From positions 1 to 19,921 of the forward strand of contig JAQSXQ010000004.1 in the NCBI GenBank assembly GCA_029256565.1: a stretch of DNA of 19,921 bases, written 5' to 3'. The translations under genes and the position numbers were made by a program. A model generated the notes under the pieces. It worked only from the letters and a program-made list of their open reading frames with translations, made no database searches and was not told the DNA's origin. The DNA is from Mycobacterium sp. (GTDB lineage Bacteria; Actinomycetota; Actinomycetes; Mycobacteriales; Mycobacteriaceae). Of the stretch, positions 13,531-19,921 are shown piece after piece; position 1 is the stretch's first letter; each line of letters begins with the position of its first letter.

Positions 13531-16383
13531 TCAGCGGCTGATCGGCGACGCCGACAGCGGGCGCTTGCGCACCACCTGCGGCCACCAGAACCACCGGCCC
13601 AGCAGGGCCGCGATGGCCGGCGTCATGAACGCCCGGATGACCAGGGTGTCGAACAGCAGGCCGAGCCCGATCGTCGTACCCACCTGGGCCACGACGGTCA
13701 TCTCGCTGACCATCATCGCCATCATGGTGAAGGCGAACACCAGACCGGCGGCGGTGACCACGGAACCGGTTCCGCCCATCGCCCGGATGATCCCGGTGTT
13801 GATCCCGGCGTGCAGTTCCTCCTTGAGACGCGCCACCAGCAGCAGGTTGTAGTCCGCGCCCACCGCCAGCAGCACGATGACCGCCATCGCCATCACCATG
13901 AAGTGCAGCGGCACCCCGAGCACGTGCTGCCACACCAGCACCGACAACCCGAACGACGCGCCGAGCGACACCACGACGGTGCCGACGATGACCGCGGCCG
14001 CAACCAGGCTGCGCGTGATCAGCAGCATGATGATGAAGATCAGCGTCAGCGCCGAGATCCCGGCGATCAGCATGTCGTAGCCGTTGCCGTCCCGCATGTC
14101 CTTGAACGCCGACGCGGTACCGCCCAGGTAGACCTTCGAGCCCTCGAGCGGAGTGCCCTTGATGGCCTCCTTGGCGGCCAGCTTGATCGCGTCGATGCGC
14201 TCGATGCCGGTGGCCGACAACGGATCACCCTCGTGGGAGATGATGAACCGCACCGACTTGCCGTCGGGGGAGATGAAGCTCTCCATCCCGCGCTTGAAGT
14301 CCTCGTTGTCGAAGATCTCCGGCGGCAGGTAGAAGGTGTCGTCGTTCCAGGAGTCGTTGAACGCGTCGCTCATCGCCGTCTGGTTCTCCGACGCCGCCGC
14401 CTGCTGGTCCTGCACGCCACTCTGAGTGGCCTGCATCTTCAGCATCATGTCGCGCTGGTTGCGCATCGACTCGATCTGTCCGGGCAGCAGCGCCTCGAGC
14501 TGCGGCAGCAGCGTGGCGAGCCGCTCGAGCGTGGGCACCAGCATCTGGATGTCCTCGGTCGTGGTGTTCACGCCGTCGAGCAGGTCGAAGACCGACCGCA
14601 TCGCCCAGCAGACCGGGATGTCGTAGCAGTGCGGTTCCCAGTAGAAGTAGTTGCGGATGGGGCGGAAGAAGTCGTCGAAGTTCGAGATGGAGTCCCGGAT
14701 CTCGGCGACGTCGACCGCCATCTGCTTGGTCTTGACGACCATCTCCTGGGTCACCGCGTTCATCTGGCCCATCAGCGACGACATCTTGGTCATCGTGTCG
14801 ATGGTGTTCTGCATTTCGTCGGCCTGAACCAGCATGTCGGCCATCCGGTCCTGGCTGTACTTGCGGTTGAGGTCCTGGCTGATGCCGGACAGGCCCATCT
14901 GCGCGGGGATGGTGCTGAACTCGAGCGGCTTGCCGTCGGGCCGGGTGATCGCCTGGACGCTCCCGATGCCCTCGACGCGGAACACGGCCTTTGCGATCTT
15001 GTCGATCACCAGGAAGTCCGCGGAGTTGCGCAGGTCCCGGTCGCTCTCGATCAGTAGCAGCTCGGGGTTCATCCGCGCGGGGTCGAAGTGTCGTTCGGCG
15101 GCGGCGAAGCCCTGGTTCGCAGGCAGATCGGTGGGCAGGTAGTTGCGGTCGTTGTAGTTGGGTTGGTACCCGGGCAGGGTGAGCAGTCCGATCAGGGACA
15201 GGGCCACCGTGCCGATCAGCACCGGACCGGGCCACCGCACGATGACCGCGCCGATCTTGCGCCACCCGCGGATGCGCATTGCGCGCTTGGGTTCCAGCCA
15301 CCCGAACCGGCTGGTGACGGTGATCAGCGCGGGCCCCAGCGTCAACGCGGCCAACACCGCGATCGTCATGCCGACCGCCAGCGGGATGCCGAGCGACTGG
15401 AAGTACGGCAGACGGGTGAACGACAGGCAGAACGTCGCGCCGGCGATCGTCATGCCGGACCCGAGCACCACGTGGGCCGTGCCGTGAAACATCGTGTAGT
15501 AGGCGGACTCCCGGTCCTCGCCCATGGTTCGGGCTTCCTGATATCGGCCGATCAGGAAGATCGCGTAGTCAGTGGTCGCGGCGATCGCGAGCGTCACCAG
15601 CAGCTGGGTGGCGAACGTCGAGAGCCCGATGAGGTCGTGATAGCCGAGGAAGGCCACGACGCCACGCGATGCCGCCAGCCCCAGCACGACCAGCACCAAC
15701 GTCAGGAACACCGTGCGCAGCGACCGGTACACCAGCAGCAACATCGAGATGATGACGCCGAACGTCGCCAATTCGATGATGCGCACGCTGCGGTCGCCCG
15801 CGATCTGCTGGTCGGCGGCCAGTGCCGAGCCGCCTGTCACGTGCACGGTGACGCCCGGCGGGGGAGTGAGCCCCTCGACGATGCCCTGGATCGCCTCGAC
15901 CGATTCGTTCGCCAGCGCCTCGCCCTGGTTGCCCGCGAGGTACACCTGGACGTAGGCGGCCTTCAGGTCGTCGCTCTGCGCCCCGGCCTCGGTGAGCGGA
16001 TCGCCCCAGAAGTCCTGCACGTGTTCGACGTGCTGGTCGTCGGCCTCGAGCCGGGCGACCATGTCGTTGTAGAAGCGGTGCGCCTCGTCGCCGAGGGCCT
16101 CGTCGCCCTCGAGCACGATCATCGCGGAGCTGTCGGACTTGAACTCCTCGAACACCGTGCCGACGCGCTTCATCGCGATCACCGACGGTGCGTCGGCGGG
16201 ACTCATGGAGACCGACTGCATCTGGCCGACGACCTCGAGCTGCGGCACCGTCAGGTTCAGTGCGGCCACGAGCAGCACCCAACCGATGATGATCGGAACC
16301 GCCAGCGTGCGGATCCACTTGGCCAGGCCGGAGCGGTGCTGGTGGGTGCTCGGCGGAATCGGGTCGGTGATCCCGGTGGTCAT
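13531..16383 (-). CDS. mmpL: MmpL4/MmpL5-type RND transporter
   Basis: This is a 950-residue inner-membrane RND transporter of the mycobacterial MmpL family, which exports lipids or siderophores using the proton gradient. It has an early helix near 28-45, a first periplasmic domain (about 50-200), a helix bundle (about 203-400), a second large periplasmic domain (about 405-765) and a last bundle (about 768-930). The proton-relay Asp-Tyr pairs are visible as TDY (Asp272-Tyr273) and ADY (Asp844-Tyr845). The second periplasmic domain has a long coiled-coil-like stretch (about 500-690) and a Cys586/Cys592 pair in EPHCYDIPVCW, features of MmpL4/MmpL5 rather than MmpL3. These relatives export mycobactin-type siderophores, usually with an MmpS partner, but no mmpS gene is adjacent. 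An IdeR-like box lies upstream. Cargo is therefore inferred. Confidence 0.92.
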   Translation of the reverse strand: MTTGITDPIPPSTHQHRSGLAKWIRTLAVPIIIGWVLLVAALNLTVPQLEVVGQMQSVSMSPADAPSVIAMKRVGTVFEEFKSDSSAMIVLEGDEALGDEAHRFYNDMVARLEADDQHVEHVQDFWGDPLTEAGAQSDDLKAAYVQVYLAGNQGEALANESVEAIQGIVEGLTPPPGVTVHVTGGSALAADQQIAGDRSVRIIELATFGVIISMLLLVYRSLRTVFLTLVLVVLGLAASRGVVAFLGYHDLIGLSTFATQLLVTLAIAATTDYAIFLIGRYQEARTMGEDRESAYYTMFHGTAHVVLGSGMTIAGATFCLSFTRLPYFQSLGIPLAVGMTIAVLAALTLGPALITVTSRFGWLEPKRAMRIRGWRKIGAVIVRWPGPVLIGTVALSLIGLLTLPGYQPNYNDRNYLPTDLPANQGFAAAERHFDPARMNPELLLIESDRDLRNSADFLVIDKIAKAVFRVEGIGSVQAITRPDGKPLEFSTIPAQMGLSGISQDLNRKYSQDRMADMLVQADEMQNTIDTMTKMSSLMGQMNAVTQEMVVKTKQMAVDVAEIRDSISNFDDFFRPIRNYFYWEPHCYDIPVCWAMRSVFDLLDGVNTTTEDIQMLVPTLERLATLLPQLEALLPGQIESMRNQRDMMLKMQATQSGVQDQQAAASENQTAMSDAFNDSWNDDTFYLPPEIFDNEDFKRGMESFISPDGKSVRFIISHEGDPLSATGIERIDAIKLAAKEAIKGTPLEGSKVYLGGTASAFKDMRDGNGYDMLIAGISALTLIFIIMLLITRSLVAAAVIVGTVVVSLGASFGLSVLVWQHVLGVPLHFMVMAMAVIVLLAVGADYNLLLVARLKEELHAGINTGIIRAMGGTGSVVTAAGLVFAFTMMAMMVSEMTVVAQVGTTIGLGLLFDTLVIRAFMTPAIAALLGRWFWWPQVVRKRPLSASPISR

Positions 16384-16420
16384 CGGTGCGTCACCGGTCG
16401 CGACTCCTCACTCGGCAGCG

Positions 16421-16439
16421 TTAGGACAGCCTTACTCGA
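16421..16439 (-). promoter_or_regulatory. IdeR-like iron box upstream of mmpL
   Basis: The plus-strand 19-mer beginning TTAGGACAGCCTTAC matches the IdeR consensus (TTAGGTTAGSCTAACCTAA) at about 13 of 19 positions by eye, with a perfect first half TTAGG. It lies 38 bases upstream of the mmpL ATG. A related CCTTAGT sequence follows at 16443-16449. Iron repression of siderophore-exporting mmpL genes by IdeR is known in mycobacteria. Confidence 0.45.
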
Positions 16440-16543
16440 TCGCCTTAGTAAAGCAGACTAGGTAACCCGGGTGCGACCGTCGCTGAGCGACTTCTCAGGT
16501 TCTGCGGTCGACCAATCCGCCGTGGCGCCGGGCCGGGGCGACC

Positions 16544-16549
16544 TAGGCT
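16544..16549 (+). promoter_or_regulatory. Candidate -10 for a leaderless gene at 16556
   Basis: TAGGCT is followed by exactly six bases and the ATG at 16556. No ribosome binding site is present, so the message is probably leaderless. Confidence 0.5.
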
Positions 16550-16555
16550 CCAGCC

Positions 16556-16939
16556 ATGCCGACCGATCGCGCCGCCCTGGTGGCGGGCAGCATCCGCCTC
16601 GCGAGCGGAGTGTCCTTCCTCGTCGATCCGCTGCGAGCGAACCGGCTGTGGGGTGAACCCGACGATCCGGGCCCCTCGGCGCGCCTGCTGCTGCGGTCGA
16701 TGGGCTACCGCGACGCCCTGATCGGCGGCCTGCTGGTGGCCGCGGCGCTGCGCGGTGACGACACCCGCGGCTGGTTCCTCGCCTCCGGCGGCGCGGACGC
16801 GGCCGACCTGCTCGGCGGCATGAGCGTGCACCACGACCTCAAGCGCGGCCAGCAGGTCATCGGGTTGGGCGGCGCCGTCGTCGGCATCGGCGTCGGGTTG
16901 TGGGGCGCGCTGCGCGGCAGGCCGCGTTCGGACGTCTAG
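16556..16939 (+). CDS. Small conserved membrane-associated protein of unknown function
   Basis: This encodes 127 residues rich in Ala, Gly, Leu and Arg. Hydrophobic segments suggest two to four short helices: about 9-22, 50-65 (GYRDALIGGLLVAAALRG) and 99-117 (QVIGLGGAVVGIGVGLWGAL). The Arg-Leu-Leu-Leu-Arg-Ser-Met-Gly-Tyr-Arg-Asp pattern around 43-53 resembles small actinobacterial membrane proteins of the DUF4267 kind, but I am not certain of the family. There are no catalytic motifs. The ATG is supported by the leaderless-type -10 exactly six bases upstream. Its TAG stop codon doubles as the first three bases of the next gene's -10 hexamer. Confidence 0.65.
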   Translation: MPTDRAALVAGSIRLASGVSFLVDPLRANRLWGEPDDPGPSARLLLRSMGYRDALIGGLLVAAALRGDDTRGWFLASGGADAADLLGGMSVHHDLKRGQQVIGLGGAVVGIGVGLWGALRGRPRSDV

Positions 16940-16942
16940 GGT
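16937..16942 (+). promoter_or_regulatory. Candidate -10 for a leaderless gene at 16949, overlapping a stop codon
   Basis: TAGGGT begins with the TAG stop of the previous gene (16937-16939) and is followed by six bases and then the ATG at 16949. The small downstream gene would have its own leaderless message despite sitting 9 bases after its neighbour. Confidence 0.45.
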
Positions 16943-16948
16943 CGGGCC

Positions 16949-17137
16949 ATGCGTTTCGCCATCATCTGCGTCGGCGTCGTCGTCGCCCTGTTCGGCCTGC
17001 TGTTCACCCTGCAGGGCATCGGCGTGGTCGGCGGCAGCCCCATGAGCAATACGACGACGTGGACGGTCCTCGGCCCGATCATCGCGCTGATCGGCGTCGC
17101 GCTGGCCGTTGGCGGCTGGCGCACGCGCCGCAACTAG
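16949..17137 (+). CDS. Small two-helix membrane protein
   Basis: This encodes 62 residues with two clear hydrophobic helices, about 3-28 (RFAIICVGVVVALFGLLFTL and onward) and 38-57 (WTVLGPIIALIGVALAVGGW). A short polar turn (GGSPMSNTTT) separates them, and the tail is basic (RTRRN). Similar short proteins with the pattern FGLLFTLQGIGVVGGSPM are common in mycobacteria but have no assigned role. The start is supported by TAGGGT six bases upstream. The gene overlaps the end of the convergent tetR gene by 4 bases. It may be cotranscribed with the 127-residue gene before it, or have its own promoter. Confidence 0.72.
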   Translation: MRFAIICVGVVVALFGLLFTLQGIGVVGGSPMSNTTTWTVLGPIIALIGVALAVGGWRTRRN

Positions 17138-17793
17138 TCGGCGGCGGTCTGCCGGACGTCCATGTCGGCCGCGAACCGCACCACGTGACCCAGCGACCGC
17201 TCCAACCGGTCCATGACGATCTCTGGTCCAAGGGATGCGTCGTCGCGATCCTCGACGAGGTCGCGGCAGGCGGCCACGATCGTCGTCGAGAACAGGGCGA
17301 CGGCGAGGTCGAGATCCGCATCGTCGGGTGCGACGCCCATCTTGCGGGCCAGCGCCTCGACCGCCGCCGGGCAGCGGTAGTCGATCGCGGCCTGCCGCAG
17401 CGTGTCCGAGGAGTTGACGATGCGCAGGATCAGAGCGACGCGGTCGGTGGTCAGTCCCTCCAGCGAGCGGCGCGACACCCCGTCCAGCACCGCCATGTGC
17501 GCGGCCCGCAACGCCTCCATCGGGCTGAGGTCCTCGGGAAGCGCGTTCAGTTGCACGACGATTTCGTTGGCCAGGTCGTCGAGCACCGCGATGAACACGG
17601 CGTCCTTGGTCGCGAAGTACCGGCTGAAGGTTCGGGTCGAGATCTCCGCGGCCGCCGAGATCTGCTCGACGGTGGTGTTCTCGTAGCCCTGTTCCAGGCA
17701 GAGGCTCACCGCCGCGTCGACGAGCATGCGGCGGGTGTTCTGCTTCTTCCGCTCGCGCAGGCTTGGCCGTAGCTCGGCGGACCAGTCGGACAC
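17134..17793 (-). CDS. TetR-family transcriptional regulator
   Basis: This encodes 219 residues with a canonical TetR DNA-binding domain. The N-terminal helices carry RERKKQNTRRMLVDAAVSLC (13-32), and the helix-turn-helix is TTVEQISAAAEISTRTFSRYF (about 40-60), followed by the typical FATKDAVF. The C-terminal ligand and dimer domain is not distinctive, so the inducer and targets are unknown. I prefer the GTG at 17793 because TAGGCT (17806-17801) lies 7 bases upstream; a GTG at 17814 would add seven residues and lie upstream of that -10. A perfect palindrome at 17839-17855 sits just upstream and may be its own operator. Nearby candidate targets are the small membrane genes and the osmoprotectant transporter, but nothing in the sequence proves this. 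Confidence 0.88.
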   Translation of the reverse strand: MSDWSAELRPSLRERKKQNTRRMLVDAAVSLCLEQGYENTTVEQISAAAEISTRTFSRYFATKDAVFIAVLDDLANEIVVQLNALPEDLSPMEALRAAHMAVLDGVSRRSLEGLTTDRVALILRIVNSSDTLRQAAIDYRCPAAVEALARKMGVAPDDADLDLAVALFSTTIVAACRDLVEDRDDASLGPEIVMDRLERSLGHVVRFAADMDVRQTAAD

Positions 17794-17800
17794 GCCCGGA

Positions 17801-17806
17801 AGCCTA
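17801..17806 (-). promoter_or_regulatory. Candidate -10 of tetR
   Basis: On the minus strand TAGGCT lies 7 bases before the GTG at 17793, again a leaderless or nearly leaderless arrangement. It supports the shorter tetR start. Confidence 0.4.
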
Positions 17807-17838
17807 CCGGCCACGCGAGGGTTGCTGGCGATCGTGGA

Positions 17839-17855
17839 CGATCCGTCACGGATCG
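17839..17855. promoter_or_regulatory. 17-base perfect palindrome, candidate TetR operator
   Basis: CGATCCGT and ACGGATCG are exact inverted arms of 8 bases around one C. The site lies in the 68-base gap between the binding-protein stop and the tetR start, upstream of the likely -10. The loop is too short for a terminator hairpin, so a dimeric repressor site is more likely. Confidence 0.5.
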
Positions 17856-17861
17856 GTTCGG

Positions 17862-18824
17862 CTACGTCAGCAGACCCTGCTCGATCAGCCAGTCCCTGGC
17901 GACCAGCGCCGGATCCTCGCCGTCGTTGTCGACCTTCGCGTTGAGGGTCAGCATCACCTCGTTGGTCATCAGCGGATTGAGCTGGCCGAAGATCTCCGCG
18001 AGTTCGGGATGCGCCTCGAGCACTTCGGTCCGGATCACCTCGGTGAGGTTGTACAGCGGAAAGAACTGCCGGTCGTCGTCGAGCACCCGCAGGTTCAACG
18101 CGGGAATCCGGCCGTCGGTGGTGAACACCTCGCCGAAGTTGCAGTCCCCGTTGGCCGTTGCGGTGTAGATGACGCCGGTGTCGAGGTTGGTCACCCGGCC
18201 GAGATCCTCGCGCGTCAAGCCGTAGGTGGCCAGCATGGGCACGAAACCGTCGTTGCGGCTGGCGAACTCACTCTCGACGCAGAACGTCAACTCCTGCTTG
18301 GGAAGTCGCTCGAGATCGGACAGCTTGGTCACCCCGAGCCGCTCCGCCTCGGACTCGCGGATCGCGAACGCGTAGGTGTTGTTCATCGGCGCAGGCGGCA
18401 GCCAGGTCAGGTCGTTGGCCCGGTCCGCCTCGTTGACCGCCTGCCACTGGGCCTGCGCACCCTTCACGGGCTGCTCGTTGCCGAGATAGTTGATCCAGCC
18501 GGTGCCGGTGTACTCGGGCGAGACGTCGGCGTTGCCGTCGAGCATCGCTTGCCGGACGCCGAAGCTGCCCGGCGTGTTCGTCAGGTTGGTGACCTCTGCG
18601 CCCGCGGCCGCCAGCACGATCGACACCATGTTGCCGAGGATCAGCTGCTCGGTGAAGTCCTTGGCGATGACGGTGATCTTCGCCCCGTCGAGCGAGTCGT
18701 AGTGCTGGATGGCGCCCGGGCGCGCCTCGAGTACGGCGCCGCTGGCCGAGCGCAGTCCGCACCCTGCGAGGGCGGTCGACGCGATGGCCAGCCCGGCGAG
18801 CACGGCGGTGGTGCGACGCAACAT
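17862..18824 (-). CDS. proX: Osmoprotectant (glycine betaine/choline-type) ABC transporter binding lipoprotein
   Basis: This 320-residue protein is of the OpuAC/ProX/OsmX type and delivers compatible solutes or related quaternary amines to the transporter. It begins with a lipoprotein signal: basic MLRRTT, hydrophobic core and lipobox LAGC with Cys22. Family motifs include KITVIAKDFTEQLILGNM (about 49-66), SPEYTGTGW (about 102-110) in the ligand region, and the second-lobe PMNNTYAFAIRESEAERLG. Length matches the family. It follows the permease gene with only two bases between stop and ATG, so the two are coupled. An overlapping GTG at 18830 is an alternative start. Exact ligand specificity cannot be read; betaine, choline or carnitine are all possible. 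Confidence 0.88.
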   Translation of the reverse strand: MLRRTTAVLAGLAIASTALAGCGLRSASGAVLEARPGAIQHYDSLDGAKITVIAKDFTEQLILGNMVSIVLAAAGAEVTNLTNTPGSFGVRQAMLDGNADVSPEYTGTGWINYLGNEQPVKGAQAQWQAVNEADRANDLTWLPPAPMNNTYAFAIRESEAERLGVTKLSDLERLPKQELTFCVESEFASRNDGFVPMLATYGLTREDLGRVTNLDTGVIYTATANGDCNFGEVFTTDGRIPALNLRVLDDDRQFFPLYNLTEVIRTEVLEAHPELAEIFGQLNPLMTNEVMLTLNAKVDNDGEDPALVARDWLIEQGLLT

Positions 18825-18826
18825 GA

Positions 18827-19609
18827 TCACTTCAGTCCCTTCGGCGATGCGACCATCTCGACCACGCGCGCCAGCCAGTCGATGGCCAGCGCCAGAGCGG
18901 CGACGAGGATGGCACCGACGACCAACGTGGTGCTCTGCTGCAGCTTGATGCCCGTGGTGATCAGCTGGCCGAGTCCGCCCGCACCGGTGAAGGACGCCAA
19001 CGCCGCGGTGCCGACGATGAGCACCAGCGCGGTGCGCACACCGGCGATGATCACGGGCAGGGCCAGCGGGAGTTCGACCCGCCGCAGCGTGGAGAACGCC
19101 GACATTCCCATGCCGCGCGCCGCCTCGACCAGCTTGCGGTCCACGCCGTCGAGACCCACCACGGTGTTGGCGATGATCGGCAGCGCGCCATAGATGGTGA
19201 GAGCGGCCACGGCGCCGGTCGCGCCGATGCCGAACAGGACCGCGCCCAGTGCGATCAGACCGATCGCGGGCGCGGCCTGGCCGAAGCCCGCGACGGTGAT
19301 GATGGGCTTGGAGAACCGCCGCATCGATCCGCGGGTCAGCAAGACGCCGAGCGGGATCGCTATCAGGCAGGTCAGCACGGTGGCGGCCAGGCTCACGACC
19401 ATGTGCTGGCGCAGCAGCGTCAGGAGTTCGGGGACGGCCAGCGAGCGCTTCTCCGACTCCGACACGTCGGCGGCGTTCACGTACAGCAGCGCGCCGACGA
19501 CTGCGATTACGCACAGTGTCGGCTGCAGGATCCAGCGGAGCCGTCCCGGCCGGGCGATGCCGGCTGTCGGGACGTCGGTGGTGACTATCGCGGGAAGCGC
19601 CGACGTCAC
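18827..19609 (-). CDS. proW: Osmoprotectant ABC transporter permease
   Basis: This 260-residue inner-membrane permease is of the OpuC/ProW type. It has an N-terminal helix near 28-46, a short extracytoplasmic segment, and a core of five helices. The binding-protein-dependent transport signature is visible as VEAARGMGMSAFSTLRRVEL followed by PLALPVIIAGVRTAL; this EAA loop contacts the ATPase. The GTG at 19609 overlaps the ATPase stop as GTGA, indicating coupling. OpuC-type systems often use two different permeases; only one lies between the ATPase and the binding protein here, so a second may sit upstream of the window edge. Transport of glycine betaine or similar solutes is inferred from family and neighbours. 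Confidence 0.88.
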   Translation of the reverse strand: MTSALPAIVTTDVPTAGIARPGRLRWILQPTLCVIAVVGALLYVNAADVSESEKRSLAVPELLTLLRQHMVVSLAATVLTCLIAIPLGVLLTRGSMRRFSKPIITVAGFGQAAPAIGLIALGAVLFGIGATGAVAALTIYGALPIIANTVVGLDGVDRKLVEAARGMGMSAFSTLRRVELPLALPVIIAGVRTALVLIVGTAALASFTGAGGLGQLITTGIKLQQSTTLVVGAILVAALALAIDWLARVVEMVASPKGLK

Positions 19610-19921
19610 GAGCCCTCCCGCGCCGGAGCGCCGCGCAGGTCGGCCATGGCGTCCATGATCGTCTCGACGCGGATCGCGCCCTGGTAGACGTTGCGCCGGC
19701 CCGTCACGACGACGACGCCGTGTGAGGACGTGAGCATCAGGTCGAGCGCGTCGTTCAGCGTCGAGGCGAGGCTGACGACTTCCAGGCCCTCGTCGCGGGA
19801 CACGTCGGCCAGCGCGTTCGGTGCGGCGAGCTCGTCCAGGGACAGCCACCGCTGCGGGCGGTCCTGCTCGTCGAGCACGATGACGTGCTGACGGTTGATC
19901 GCCTCCGCGGCACGGATGGCC
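19606..19921 (-). CDS. proV: Osmoprotectant ABC transporter ATP-binding protein, C-terminal CBS part
   Basis: The frame is open to the right edge, so the ATPase core lies outside the window. The visible 104 or so residues form the C-terminal CBS region of an OpuCA/ProV-type ATPase, with AIRAAEAINRQHVIVLDEQD, LSLDEL, then SLASTLNDALDLMLTSSHGV and the closing VETIMDAM. CBS domains in this group sense ionic strength or nucleotides and tune transport. The apparent GTG at 19878 is internal. Its TGA overlaps the permease start (GTGA), so it is in the same operon as proW and proX. Confidence 0.82.
   Translation of the reverse strand, partial: AIRAAEAINRQHVIVLDEQDRPQRWLSLDELAAPNALADVSRDEGLEVVSLASTLNDALDLMLTSSHGVVVVTGRRNVYQGAIRVETIMDAMADLRGAPAREGS

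Noticed and set aside
13524..13534. Possible terminator between tex and mmpL
   Set aside because: Only three bases separate the two convergent stop codons and no hairpin with a T-tract is visible.
13810..16461. Long open frames on the plus strand opposite mmpL (over 400 codons each)
   Set aside because: They are rich in Arg, His, Gln and Asp with no recognisable domain, a known by-product of high-GC third-position bias opposite a real gene.

Overview
The window looks like about 20 kb of chromosome from a high-GC actinobacterium, most likely a Mycobacterium or Mycolicibacterium. This rests on the strong GC bias, an MmpL4/5-type RND transporter, the mix of DUF4239, DUF4436 and Tex families, and several start codons exactly 6 bases after a TANNNT -10 hexamer, the mycobacterial leaderless pattern. 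No tRNA, rRNA, insertion sequence, phage gene or CRISPR array was seen. Coding density is very high and no gap exceeds 300 bases; the longest is the divergent scn/tex region of about 150 bases.

Layout, left to right. Bases 1-250 hold the tail of a SnoaL-like/ester cyclase gene. An eight-helix membrane protein of unknown role (305-1423) is followed by a Bug/TctC-type solute-binding lipoprotein (1486-2454) without its TctA/TctB membrane partners. A tightly coupled four-gene operon then runs from 2553 to 6017: an SDR oxidoreductase, a DUF4239 bestrophin-like membrane protein, an EamA-type DMT transporter and a DUF4436 membrane protein. All three junctions are 4-base ATGA overlaps. A SatP/YaaH-type acetate transporter (6107-6745) converges on a secreted protein built from two copies of a four-cysteine domain (6749-7669, minus). 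A membrane acyltransferase (7770-9104) follows.

The minus strand from 11016 to 9065 carries what I read as a thiocyanate hydrolase operon: a fused ScnB-ScnA polypeptide, the cobalt-site ScnC (nitrile-hydratase alpha-like) subunit, and a small downstream protein in the place of the P15K activator. Its promoter region has a nested palindrome. Divergent from it is tex (11170-13527), which converges with an mmpL gene (16383-13531, minus). The mmpL upstream region contains an IdeR-like iron box, suggesting iron-linked or siderophore export. Two small leaderless membrane-protein genes follow (16556-17137), then a TetR regulator with a perfect palindrome upstream. The window ends in an osmoprotectant (glycine betaine/choline type) ABC transporter operon, read on the minus strand as proV (partial), permease, then lipoprotein binding protein.

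The most notable points are the ScnB-ScnA fusion with an altered metal-claw motif, the resemblance of the DUF4436 protein to pentameric ligand-gated ion channels beside a bestrophin-like protein, the palindrome at the presumed 5' end of the scn mRNA, and the IdeR-like box in front of an mmpL without an mmpS.
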